Assembly: GCA_016720705.1 (NCBI GenBank)
Contig: JADKKB010000005.1
Location: 372,001 to 436,000, forward strand
DNA: 64,000 nucleotides
Origin: Chloracidobacterium sp.
Lineage (GTDB): Bacteria > Acidobacteriota > Blastocatellia > Pyrinomonadales > Pyrinomonadaceae
Direction: 5' to 3'
This document shows, piece after piece, positions 27,582 through 36,215 of the stretch (positions are counted from its first letter, which is position 1; every line of letters begins with the position of its first letter). The notes beneath the pieces are model-generated. The model did not search any database, had not been told where the DNA came from, and saw only the letters and a list, made by a program, of their open reading frames with translations. Made by a program: the position numbers and the translations under genes.

Positions 27582-29030
27582 TCAGCGTTCCGCTAGATGG
27601 GCACCCACCGTCCACACGATCACTGAGCTCGAAAGTCCAAAACCGGAAAGGCGGCCAGCCATCATAATGATCGTTTCCCCCACATTCACCGCCCCGGTCT
27701 CCAGTAGCGTTTGCTCGCCGACGGTGAGCATTTCGCCGGTCGTACCGCGGTCTTCGTGCAGGTGCGGCGTGACTCCCCAGATCAACGCAAGCTGATTACA
27801 GGCGTCCTGCGATGTCGTAAGTGCAAAGGACTGAAGCCCGGAACGCACGTTTGAAAGTCGTCTGGCCATCAGGCCTGATTCCGTGAATACAGCGATCTTT
27901 TCGGTCCGGATCTCCTTGGCGGCGTAGGCGGCGGCCTTGCATAGTGCCTGGCTTGTCCGTCCGGACGGCGGTTGCGTGAGCTTGACCGGTTTTTTGAGCA
28001 TTTCAGGCTTGATCGTCTCCGCCGAGTCGATGATCTTGACCATTGTTTTGACCGATTCGACCGGAAACTTACCGCTGGCTGTCTCGGCCGAGAGCATCAC
28101 GGCGTCCGTTCCATCCCACACGGCATTGGCGACATCCGAGGCCTCAGCACGGGTCGGAAACGGATTTTCGATCATCGATTGCAGCATCTGCGTCGCGGTG
28201 ATGACAAATTTGTCGTGGGCGACGGCAAGCTCGATGATCCGCTTTTGGTAAACGGGAACGAGTTCGACGCTAGTCTCGACTCCGAGATCGCCGCGAGCGA
28301 CCATCAGGCCGTCGGTTTCCTCAATTATCTCTATTAGATTCTCGATCGCCTCCGCTTTCTCGATCTTGGCGACGAGCAGGGCACGCCCAAGCTTACGCTT
28401 ATTCAGTCGCTTGATAATGTCCTTGACCTCTTTGCAATCGGCCGCAGTTCGGACAAATGAAAGTGCGATGTAATCGACATTCTGGGCCATTGCCCATTCG
28501 AGGTCGACGCGGTCCTTTTCCGTGAGCGAAGGTATCGGCAGCGGCGTATTGGGCAGATTGATGCCTTTTCTCTCGCTCAACACGCCGCCCGTTACGACGC
28601 GGCAGATGACGTCCGTCGCAGTTTTAGATTCGACAATGAGCTCGAGAGCACCGTCGTCGAGCAAGATCCGTGCACCGGGCGTGACCGAGTCAGGAAGTTC
28701 GGCAAACGTGGTTGAGACGATAGTTTCGTCGCCGACAATGTCTCGCGTCGTTATGGTGAACCCCGCACCGTCGCGGAGGATCACGCTTTGGCCGTCTTTC
28801 AACGTACGCGTGCGGATCTTCGGGCCGGACAGATCTACGAGTATTGCCAAAGGCTTGCCGACATTTGCCGCCGCGGCCCGTGCCGTCGAGACAGCGGTGG
28901 TGTGTTCGTCGACAGTTCCGTGTGACATATTGATCCGGACGGCGTTAACGCCGGCGGAGATCATTGTTTCGATGGTGGTTTGGTCTTTCGTCGCGGGGCC
29001 GAGTGTGGCCAGGATCTTAGCTCTTCGCAT
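27582..29030 (-). CDS. pyk: Pyruvate kinase
   Basis: Pyruvate kinase converts PEP and ADP to pyruvate and ATP. The 482-residue protein begins RRAKILATLGPATKDQ (canonical) and contains VRINMSHG, the active-site segment LVAKIEKAEAIENL, MVARGDLGVE, and the TATQMLQSMIENPFPTRAE signature. The C-terminal regulatory-type domain is present. I chose the ATG at 29030 since the longer reading adds only non-homologous residues. It is the last gene of a minus-strand group after the GH15 glucoamylase, an arrangement that couples glucan breakdown with lower glycolysis. Confidence 0.95.
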   Translation of the reverse strand: MRRAKILATLGPATKDQTTIETMISAGVNAVRINMSHGTVDEHTTAVSTARAAAANVGKPLAILVDLSGPKIRTRTLKDGQSVILRDGAGFTITTRDIVGDETIVSTTFAELPDSVTPGARILLDDGALELIVESKTATDVICRVVTGGVLSERKGINLPNTPLPIPSLTEKDRVDLEWAMAQNVDYIALSFVRTAADCKEVKDIIKRLNKRKLGRALLVAKIEKAEAIENLIEIIEETDGLMVARGDLGVETSVELVPVYQKRIIELAVAHDKFVITATQMLQSMIENPFPTRAEASDVANAVWDGTDAVMLSAETASGKFPVESVKTMVKIIDSAETIKPEMLKKPVKLTQPPSGRTSQALCKAAAYAAKEIRTEKIAVFTESGLMARRLSNVRSGLQSFALTTSQDACNQLALIWGVTPHLHEDRGTTGEMLTVGEQTLLETGAVNVGETIIMMAGRLSGFGLSSSVIVWTVGAHLAER

Positions 29031-29111
29031 TGCTTTGATTCTAACGCAAAGTTGCGGAGATTCTAAGAGGCAAAGCAAAGTAATCCGGCGGGTTGGCCAT
29101 TACCGCGATCA

Positions 29112-31064
29112 CTATTTGGTGGTAAATGAGCTTAGCTTTTTGGAAAAACTCAAAACCGTCGCGACATACGTCGAGTGTGACCAGGTGAGCGGCGAAACCG
29201 AAGCGGCCTGGCCCGAAATGGGTTCGATCTGTTCGGCCAGCACACCCGAAGGCATTGCGAGCCCGGCCGTCGATTCGATAATATTGCGAGCCTGTTCGAG
29301 TTCGTCCGCCGACTTTGCTCGAGCGATATAAAATTCGGCAAGCCACAGCGAGCAGATGAACCAGGTATTGCCGGTGACGGAGTCGCTTTCACGCATATAG
29401 CCGTCATTTTCAAATCGAGCGACGCCGCCCACGGCCGTTTTATTGGTCAAGGTTGCCTCGATCGCCGCCATCGTATTTACGACCATCGGGTCGTCGGGAG
29501 TAAAACAGCCAAAATAGAAAATACCGAATAGCGAGGCGTCAATGGTCGGGTCAGGGTAGAGCGAGTCGTCGCCATTTGCCAAAAGCCCTCGCAAAAATCG
29601 GCCCAGCTCGTGGCTATACAGATGCTCACGCATCGCATCGACGATCTCATTTGCGGCGGCGGCATAATTAACCGCTAGATCGCTGTCACCGAACATATTT
29701 GCAAAATTTACGGCTGCCCGCAGCCCCGCAACGACCGTTGCACACGTAAACGTATGCACACCGCGGCGGTCCTCCCACAGATTCCAGCTCGGCTTCGGAA
29801 GCTTCGTTTCAGGGTCGCGAAATCCGGCGATAAAGTTGGCACATTTTACGATCAGGCTCTGATAGAGTTCCCCGACAAACTCCTCATCCGGATGCATCGA
29901 ATAATGCTCCCAGAGAGCCCAGAGTACGAGTGCCGTCTCATCCTCCTGGATCGGCAACATAGGTTTCTTGGTGTATTTATCCCAATACGAATGCCATCCG
30001 GAACCGACCGATCCATCGGGGTTATATTTTTGGAGAAAATAGCCGCGTTCGTGGACGATGCGTGAGCAGAGATCAAAGAAATTGTGTGAATACGACGAGT
30101 ATCCCGCCTGATCCATTGCGTTGGCGACAAATGACCCATCTCGCGGCCATAGGTAACTATAATGATCGGTCGCCCGTTCGGTCACCTCGCTGTCATTGGC
30201 TGCAATGATCGCTCCGTGCATATCGATCTGCGTGCGGATGATCAGCAAACTTCGCCGGTATAGTTTGAAAGCGGTCTCTGAAAGGCCGGAAATGGCTAGA
30301 CTGCCCTCTTCGAGCCAAGCCAGTGAACCGCCGGTCGCGTGGCTGATAAAGCTCTCCGCACCGGCCTTTATGATCTTGCTGTTGATCGCCTCGACCTCAC
30401 TGTGCGCCGTGCCGGCGGCGATCCAATAGTGAAACTCAGCCTGACCGTTGGCCTCCAGAGCGAGATGCACCCCGATGGTGAAATCCACCGAACCCTCAGT
30501 GATCGCTCCGCCCTGCAGGTCGCCGTCCTCGGCATCGCGCCACGTGCCTTCGCTATTTCGAAAGGCCTTTCGCCCGGTCGCAAACTGATCGAAATGCGGA
30601 TATGTATTCACCAAAAAATAGCGATGCTTTTTGTAATGAATGAGTGCGAGAGTTTCGGGGTCGTAAAAGGCGGTGTCGCCGACCTTATTCTCGTATAAAC
30701 GAAAGTCCTGATGAAGAAAAACGCGGACCTCGCGTGACTGTGAATGCAGGTCGCGGACGGTAATCCGGCGGATGAACACGTTTTGCGCCTCAGCGACGGC
30801 ATCGCAGCATTTGATCTCGATCCCGAGATGGTCATTTGTGAGAGTTACATCAGTGACGGGAGCATTGTCGACGTATCTGAGTGTGCGGGTCCATTCGTCC
30901 GCAAATATCCAAGAAAAGGTTCCATCGACCCAGATGCCAAAACGAAATGGAAAGCCCTCACTATGATTTTCCTGACCGACGTGCGGAAAGTATATATCAC
31001 GAATTTGGTATTTGTCGTCAAAATTAACAAGCAGGCTACCGTTACCGACCGGAATGTCTCTCAT
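29112..31064 (-). CDS. Glycoside hydrolase family 15 glucoamylase-like protein
   Basis: A 650-residue cytosolic-type GH15 enzyme releasing glucose from alpha-glucans or disaccharides. The N-terminal beta-sandwich (about residues 1-260) starts MRDIPVGNGSLLVNFDDKYQIRD. The (alpha/alpha)6 catalytic barrel follows, with YLWPRDGSFVANAMD, the general-acid region PSWNLWEDRRGVHTFT, and a C-terminal GNTWFICSLWLAEFYI. No signal peptide was found, which fits an intracellular enzyme acting on glycogen- or trehalose-type substrates. Its start is 12 bases after the stop of the TlpA-like gene on the same strand. Substrate preference cannot be read from sequence. Confidence 0.9.
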   Translation of the reverse strand: MRDIPVGNGSLLVNFDDKYQIRDIYFPHVGQENHSEGFPFRFGIWVDGTFSWIFADEWTRTLRYVDNAPVTDVTLTNDHLGIEIKCCDAVAEAQNVFIRRITVRDLHSQSREVRVFLHQDFRLYENKVGDTAFYDPETLALIHYKKHRYFLVNTYPHFDQFATGRKAFRNSEGTWRDAEDGDLQGGAITEGSVDFTIGVHLALEANGQAEFHYWIAAGTAHSEVEAINSKIIKAGAESFISHATGGSLAWLEEGSLAISGLSETAFKLYRRSLLIIRTQIDMHGAIIAANDSEVTERATDHYSYLWPRDGSFVANAMDQAGYSSYSHNFFDLCSRIVHERGYFLQKYNPDGSVGSGWHSYWDKYTKKPMLPIQEDETALVLWALWEHYSMHPDEEFVGELYQSLIVKCANFIAGFRDPETKLPKPSWNLWEDRRGVHTFTCATVVAGLRAAVNFANMFGDSDLAVNYAAAANEIVDAMREHLYSHELGRFLRGLLANGDDSLYPDPTIDASLFGIFYFGCFTPDDPMVVNTMAAIEATLTNKTAVGGVARFENDGYMRESDSVTGNTWFICSLWLAEFYIARAKSADELEQARNIIESTAGLAMPSGVLAEQIEPISGQAASVSPLTWSHSTYVATVLSFSKKLSSFTTK

Positions 31065-31076
31065 TTGATCTAAGGT

Positions 31077-31649
31077 TCAATTGCTATTGACTGCGGTCTC
31101 AACGGCCTTTTCGAGGTCAATTTTAACGCCCGCGCCATAGCCTACAAATTTTTGTACCAGCTTACCCGAACGGTCGAAGATCGCAGTTTGCGGGATCGAA
31201 CTCGTTTCGGCAAATATGAAGCGGTTAAGGGCGTCTTCGGGGACGGCGATCGGGTAATTGATCTTGGTCAATTTGGTAAACTCGGGCACCTTGTCGATAT
31301 CTTCCTGTCCGCCGACGTTCAGTCCGATGACGACGAGTTTGTCCGGGCCATATTTTTCGAGTAAGGCGTTAAGGTGCGGGATCTCTTCGCGGCACGGCCC
31401 ACAATACGTCGCCCAAAAGTCCAGGATGACTGCTTTTCCCTGATAGCTGCCCAGCTTGTTTACAAAACCGTCGGTGGTCGTCCATTCCATTTCCGTAAGC
31501 GGCTTGGATGGCGGCATAGGTACGCCGGGCTGCGGGACATCATTTACCGAGACCGGCCGGTTAGACACCGCAACGGGTGCCGCTGCGGGCCGACAGCCGA
31601 CAAACATCAAGGGAATCAAGACGAGTGTAATAAGTAATGCCGATTTCAT
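31077..31649 (-). CDS. TlpA-like thioredoxin-fold lipoprotein
   Basis: A 190-residue envelope thiol-disulfide protein of the TlpA/ResA group. The signal peptide ends in the lipobox FVGC (Cys19). A Pro-rich linker leads to the thioredoxin core with the redox motif WATYCGPCREE (Cys83, Cys86) and the cis-Pro region SSIPQTAIFD. Such proteins reduce apocytochrome c thiols or copper-site cysteines, which would suit the many c-type hemes made here, though its neighbours are carbohydrate genes. I used the ATG at 31649, directly before the signal peptide. Confidence 0.85.
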   Translation of the reverse strand: MKSALLITLVLIPLMFVGCRPAAAPVAVSNRPVSVNDVPQPGVPMPPSKPLTEMEWTTTDGFVNKLGSYQGKAVILDFWATYCGPCREEIPHLNALLEKYGPDKLVVIGLNVGGQEDIDKVPEFTKLTKINYPIAVPEDALNRFIFAETSSIPQTAIFDRSGKLVQKFVGYGAGVKIDLEKAVETAVNSN

Positions 31650-31739
31650 AGACACTGCTATGTTAATGGACAGGCCGCGATTTGTAAAAGAATTGTGCCG
31701 TCGATTTGCCGGTGTGACATTTATCGTTAACATTTAGCT

Positions 31740-32324
31740 GTGACTCAACTTACGCCCGAGATACTCGAACTTAGCCTGCGGCCGAAAAATGCGGGCATCG
31801 CGGCCGATGCCGATGGGTTCGGCGCGGACGTCGATCTCGCGTGCGGTTCGGTAGTCAGATTTTCGATAAGTCTTAGCATTGACGGAAAAGCTGTGACCGG
31901 CGTCCGATTTAATTCAAACGGTTGCGGATATATGGTCGCGGTGGCGGACGCCCTGTCTTCTCACCTTTCGGGCCGACATTTGAACAGCCTCGGCGGCCTG
32001 CAGCAAATAGATCTGGCCGAGACTATTTCAACGATCGTCGGGCCGATCCCGCACGAACGTCGTCATTGTGCCGCAACGTGTATCGCCGCCGTCCGCAACG
32101 CATTTGCCAATTGCCGCGAGCGGCGAATTGCCGGATTTCACGGCGACGACCCTTTGATCTGTAGCTGTTTCGGCGTTGGCGAAAACACGATCCGAGCCGT
32201 TATCGAGCAAAATAATGCCGATTCTGTTGACGCCGTGACTACGGCGTGCAATGCCGGCGGCGGATGCGGTTCTTGCCGAATGCTCATTCAGGAACTGATC
32301 GATTCAGTTATCGAGCCTATTTGA
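31740..32324 (+). CDS. NifU-like protein: IscU-type scaffold fused to a Bfd-like [2Fe-2S] domain
   Basis: A 194-residue protein with two parts. The N-terminal part (about 1-125) has the IscU/NifU scaffold pattern, with cysteines in DLACGS, NSNGCGYM and RRHCAAT that would hold a nascent Fe-S cluster. The C-terminal part (about 138-190) has a Bfd-like [2Fe-2S] motif, CSCFGVGENTIRAVIE followed by GGGCGSC. Full NifU has a third Nfu domain, which is missing here. It starts at GTG (31740), is divergent from the TlpA-like gene and stands without isc or suf genes. A role in Fe-S assembly is inferred from the domains. Confidence 0.85.
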   Translation: MTQLTPEILELSLRPKNAGIAADADGFGADVDLACGSVVRFSISLSIDGKAVTGVRFNSNGCGYMVAVADALSSHLSGRHLNSLGGLQQIDLAETISTIVGPIPHERRHCAATCIAAVRNAFANCRERRIAGFHGDDPLICSCFGVGENTIRAVIEQNNADSVDAVTTACNAGGGCGSCRMLIQELIDSVIEPI

Positions 32325-32418
32325 GGTATGCTATACTTTTGGCAAATCACCGCTATTGCGTGTGACGCCCGAGTTGTGCTGATGGCCGACTCAGGAAAAT
32401 ATTAACCTGACATAACTG

Positions 32419-33822
32419 ATGGATGACCCTGCTAGTTCGTTCGCATTTTTCTTCGACTCAACCACCGCTGTGGACGAACCTACCGCTTTAATATCAATTT
32501 CCAAGTTGCTCTTGGTAGTTTTTCTGGTGCTCGCAAACGGCTTTTTTGTCGCGAGCGAGTTTGCCCTTGTCGCTGTGCGTAAGACACGGATCGAGGCACT
32601 CGCGGCCGACAACCGTTCTGCCCAGCGTGTACTCAACATACTTAACAACCTAAGTGCCTATATCTCGGCGACACAGTTGGGCATCACGCTGGCCTCGCTC
32701 GGCCTCGGTTGGGTCGGCGAACCGGCGGTCGCAGGATTGATCGAGCCGGCTCTGGTGTATTTAGGGCAGGTCACAGGTGCTGCATTTCTCGCGTCGGGCC
32801 CGGTGATGCACGCGATCTCGTTTGCGATCGCGTTCTCATTTATCACTTTCCTGCACATTGTTTTTGGCGAACTTGCACCGAAAACGGCCGCTCTCGAACT
32901 TTCGGAACGCATCGCGATGCTCGTAGCTTTGCCGCTCGAGGTTTTTTACAAGATATTCAGTTACCCGATCAGGGCTCTTGACTGGACCGGTACTCGGACC
33001 GTTCGCCTATTCGGTCTGCTTCCGTCCGGCGAGCACGGTTCGAGCTATAGTGAGGACGAGATCCGCCATTTGATCAAACTGTCACAGGAGAGCGGACAGA
33101 TCAATGCCGAAGAGCAAAAGCTGATCAACAAGGTGTTCGAGTTTTCGGAAACGACCGTCAAGGAAGCGATGATACCGCGAACCGAGATCGTAGCGATCGC
33201 CGCGGGCAGTTCGTTTGAGGCGATCGCCAGATCATTTGGCGAACACGGTTACTCGCGTTTGCCGGTCTATCGGGACTCGCTCGATGATATCGTCGGCGTG
33301 ATCCACAGCAAAGACCTTCTAGCGTTCACGCAAAAATCGAGATCTTTCAAGATCGAAAGCGTCATCCACAAGCCTAATTATGTGGTCGATACCGCAAAGC
33401 TCGAAGATGTCCTGCGGCAGATGCAGAAAGAGAAGTTTCACTTTGGCTTTGTCGTCGATGAGCACGGCGGCGTGGAGGGCATTATCACAATCGAAGACCT
33501 GCTAGAAGAGATCGTCGGTGATATCTCCGACGAGCACGACGAGGAAGTCAACGAACAGATCGACCAGCAGGCGGACGGCAGTTATCTGCTCGATGGCGGC
33601 CTTGCAGTGCGTGATCTTAACCGTCGTCTGGAAATCAGTATTCCGGTCTCAGACGGCTATACAACGATCGCCGGATTTCTGATGGCCGAGTCCGGCCAAC
33701 TGTTGGCCGAGGGCGAGACGGTTCCATTCAACGGCCATATTTTTACTATCGAAAAGGTAGATAAACGCCGCATTATCGAGGTCAGATTGACTCGATCGGC
33801 GCCTCGGGTCGCCGAGGTATAA
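32419..33822 (+). CDS. CNNM/CorC-family membrane protein with CBS domains
   Basis: A 467-residue member of the CNNM/CorC (UPF0053, hemolysin C-like) family, implicated in Mg2+ or Co2+ transport. A DUF21 membrane domain (LLVVFLVLANGFFVASEFALVAVRKTR, then THIVFGELAPKTAALE-type sequence) spans about residues 28-200. A CBS pair follows (about 220-340, with MIPRTEIVAI and FGFVVDEHGGVEGIITIEDLLEEIVGDI). The CorC_HlyC C-terminal domain ends the protein. The older hemolysin label is not supported by function. The next gene is enolase on the same strand. Confidence 0.92.
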   Translation: MDDPASSFAFFFDSTTAVDEPTALISISKLLLVVFLVLANGFFVASEFALVAVRKTRIEALAADNRSAQRVLNILNNLSAYISATQLGITLASLGLGWVGEPAVAGLIEPALVYLGQVTGAAFLASGPVMHAISFAIAFSFITFLHIVFGELAPKTAALELSERIAMLVALPLEVFYKIFSYPIRALDWTGTRTVRLFGLLPSGEHGSSYSEDEIRHLIKLSQESGQINAEEQKLINKVFEFSETTVKEAMIPRTEIVAIAAGSSFEAIARSFGEHGYSRLPVYRDSLDDIVGVIHSKDLLAFTQKSRSFKIESVIHKPNYVVDTAKLEDVLRQMQKEKFHFGFVVDEHGGVEGIITIEDLLEEIVGDISDEHDEEVNEQIDQQADGSYLLDGGLAVRDLNRRLEISIPVSDGYTTIAGFLMAESGQLLAEGETVPFNGHIFTIEKVDKRRIIEVRLTRSAPRVAEV

Positions 33823-33888
33823 GTGGCGCGGCACTCAAAATGCCGATAAATAGGGATTAAATAAAGTTCTTAGGAGCATAATATAAAA

Positions 33889-35175
33889 ATGAGTTATATA
33901 GAACAGATCTGGGCGAGAGAGATACTCGATTCGAGGGGCAATCCGACGATCGAAGCAGAGGTAGTTTTAGAAGACGGTTCGATGGGCCGAGCGGCGGTCC
34001 CGAGTGGTGCTTCGACCGGTGAGAATGAAGCGGTCGAACTCCGCGACGGCGACAAGCTCCGTTACCTTGGCAAGGGCGTCGAAAAGGCCGTCGAGCACGT
34101 CAACGAGACGATCTCACGCGAGCTCGAGGGCCTCGATGCTCTCGATCAGACGCTTGTCGATGAGACGATGATCGGACTCGACGGCACTCATAATAAATCA
34201 AAACTGGGAGCGAACGCGATCCTTGCCGTTTCGATGGCAAACGCGCGTGCCGCCGCCGCGTCGCTCGAAATACCGCTCTACAAGTATATCGGCGGTGCTA
34301 ACGCCAAGACGCTGCCGGTGCCGATGATGAATATCCTCAATGGCGGAGCTCACGCGGATAATAACGTCGATTTTCAGGAATTTATGATAATGCCGGTCGG
34401 TGCCGCGAGTTTCAGCGAGGCTCTGCGAACCGGTGCTGAGATCTTTCATACGCTGAAAGGCGTGCTCAAATCGCGGGGCTATTCGACATCCGTCGGCGAC
34501 GAAGGCGGCTTTGCACCAAATCTCAAATCGAATCACGAAGCGGTCGAGACCATCCTCGAGGCGATCGAAAAGGCAGGATACCGAGCCGGTGAAAACGTGA
34601 TGATCGCTCTGGATCCGGCGGCAAGCGAATTTTACAGCAATGGCAAGTATGTCTTTAAGAAGTCCGACAAACGTGAGCTTTCGTCTGACGAAATGGCGGC
34701 GTATTGGGCCGATTGGTGCTCCAAATATCCGATCATCTCGATCGAAGACGGAATGGCCGAGAACGATTGGGCAGGATGGAAGAATCTGACCGATGCCGTC
34801 GGCAATAAAGTTCAGCTTGTCGGCGACGATCTCTTTGTGACCAATACCAAGTTTTTGCAACGCGGGATCGACGAGGGAACGGCAAATTCGATCCTGATCA
34901 AGGTCAACCAGATCGGAACATTGACCGAGACACTGGACGCGATCGAGCTTGCCAAGACCCATAATATGACCGCGGTCATATCGCATCGCTCGGGCGAAAC
35001 CGAAGATTCGTTTATTGCCGATCTCGCCGTCGCGACCAATGCGGGTCAGATCAAGACGGGCAGTCTCTGCCGTAGCGACCGTATCGCCAAATACAATCAA
35101 CTGCTGCGTATCGAAGAGGACCTTGGCGATTCTGCCCGATATCCGGGACGAAAGGCGTTTTACCAGCTCCGGTAA
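33889..35175 (+). CDS. eno: Enolase
   Basis: Enolase interconverts 2-phosphoglycerate and PEP. The 428-residue protein has the N-terminal capping domain (AREILDSRGNPTIEAEV) and the catalytic barrel. Key residues are present in SVGDEGGFAPN, in the Mg2+ ligands in SIEDGM and GDDLFVTN, in the catalytic lysine segment ILIKVNQIGTLTE, and in AVISHRSGETED. An AGGAG sits about 13 bases before the ATG. Its stop overlaps the start of the next gene (TAATG), so the two are translationally coupled. Confidence 0.97.
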   Translation: MSYIEQIWAREILDSRGNPTIEAEVVLEDGSMGRAAVPSGASTGENEAVELRDGDKLRYLGKGVEKAVEHVNETISRELEGLDALDQTLVDETMIGLDGTHNKSKLGANAILAVSMANARAAAASLEIPLYKYIGGANAKTLPVPMMNILNGGAHADNNVDFQEFMIMPVGAASFSEALRTGAEIFHTLKGVLKSRGYSTSVGDEGGFAPNLKSNHEAVETILEAIEKAGYRAGENVMIALDPAASEFYSNGKYVFKKSDKRELSSDEMAAYWADWCSKYPIISIEDGMAENDWAGWKNLTDAVGNKVQLVGDDLFVTNTKFLQRGIDEGTANSILIKVNQIGTLTETLDAIELAKTHNMTAVISHRSGETEDSFIADLAVATNAGQIKTGSLCRSDRIAKYNQLLRIEEDLGDSARYPGRKAFYQLR

Positions 35176-35678
35176 TGGATATCCGCGAGGCACTGCTTGC
35201 CGAGCATTCACGCTTGCAAACGATGAAGGTCGTCGGTTATATTGACGGCGACGCCGATCGTTTTGCCGAGTTAGTGCGGTTGTTTCTGGGCGATGAATAT
35301 CGAGTTTCGCAGCGTGCCGCAGCGGCGGTCGGGTATTGTGTCGAGCATCGGCACGAACTTGTCCGGCCGTATTTCGGGAAGTTCGTTGCCCAACTCGAGC
35401 ACACCGATGCACATCCGGCGATCCGACGAAATATCCTAAGGCTGTTGCAGTTCGTCGAGATACCGATCGGTTTCCGGGCCAAGGCGTATGATGCGTGCAT
35501 CGGTCTGATCGATGATCCGAATGAGCCTGTCGCCGTTAGGGCGTTCGCAATGACCGTTGCTGCTAATATCGCCCGTGAGCATCCTGACTTGATGCGGGAA
35601 CTGCGTTCGATCGTCAACGCACATCTGGGCAACACAACGATCGCGTTCCGCGTCCGGGCCCGCACAATACTTGCTTGA
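35175..35678 (+). CDS. HEAT-repeat-like helical protein
   Basis: A 167-residue protein composed almost entirely of amphipathic helices in pairs, for example ADRFAELVRLFLGDEYRVSQRAAAAVGYCVEHRHELVRPYFGKFVAQLEHTD broken at regular spacing of about 35-40 residues. This matches HEAT/armadillo-type repeats, so a protein-binding scaffold is likely. It overlaps the enolase stop codon by one base and its own stop overlaps the region of the next start. Its conserved coupling to enolase, if found elsewhere, would hint at a regulatory partner. No specific function can be named. Confidence 0.7.
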   Translation: MDIREALLAEHSRLQTMKVVGYIDGDADRFAELVRLFLGDEYRVSQRAAAAVGYCVEHRHELVRPYFGKFVAQLEHTDAHPAIRRNILRLLQFVEIPIGFRAKAYDACIGLIDDPNEPVAVRAFAMTVAANIAREHPDLMRELRSIVNAHLGNTTIAFRVRARTILA

Positions 35679-35679
35679 T

Positions 35680-36111
35680 ATGGAATGGCATCGCGACCAA
35701 CTTACGATAAGCACCGACCGGTCGAGGCTCGACGTTGACGTCATCCAGCGGTATCTTAATGACGAATCGTACTGGGCTCGTGACCGTACACGCGACCAGA
35801 CCGAGGCGGCGATCCGTCATTCCATCTGTTTCGGCTTATACGACAATGATCGCCAGATCGGTTTTGCACGGGTTGTGAGTGATCGGGCAACCTTCGCGTA
35901 TATTGGTGACGTGTTTGTTTTGCAGGAGTTTCGCGGCCGCGGTTTGAGTAAGTGGCTGATGGAGGCGATGCTCGCTCATACGGAGTTGCAGGGACTCAGG
36001 CGCTGGTTACTTGCGACCCGCGATGCCCACGGCGTTTACAGCCAATTCGGGTTTAGCGGCCTTAAACATCCTGACCGCTGGATGGAGCTTCCGGCTCCTA
36101 ACGCTTACTGA
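35680..36111 (+). CDS. GNAT-family N-acetyltransferase
   Basis: A 143-residue GNAT acetyltransferase using acetyl-CoA. The acetyl-CoA-binding motif A is FVLQEFRGRGLSKWLMEAML, with the R/QxxGxG pattern as FRGRGLS. IGFARVVSDRATFAYIGDVFV forms the preceding strands and YSQFGFSGL the last conserved segment. The C-terminal WMEL ending is typical of a common small GNAT subgroup. I chose the ATG at 35680; a TTG at 35671 would overlap the upstream gene. Acceptor substrate unknown. Confidence 0.88.
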   Translation: MEWHRDQLTISTDRSRLDVDVIQRYLNDESYWARDRTRDQTEAAIRHSICFGLYDNDRQIGFARVVSDRATFAYIGDVFVLQEFRGRGLSKWLMEAMLAHTELQGLRRWLLATRDAHGVYSQFGFSGLKHPDRWMELPAPNAY

Positions 36112-36215
36112 GAAAAAAGTTTAGCGACAGTCGGCACGCATCGTTTATAATATATTTTTGGCTTGCGTCTAAACGCAGTTATTCTTCAGCATTTTGTTTC
36201 CGACGACCGATCAAA

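Noticed and set aside
32419..33822. Hemolysin annotation for the CBS-domain protein
   Set aside because: The domain order is that of CNNM/CorC metal transport proteins; the hemolysin label is historical.
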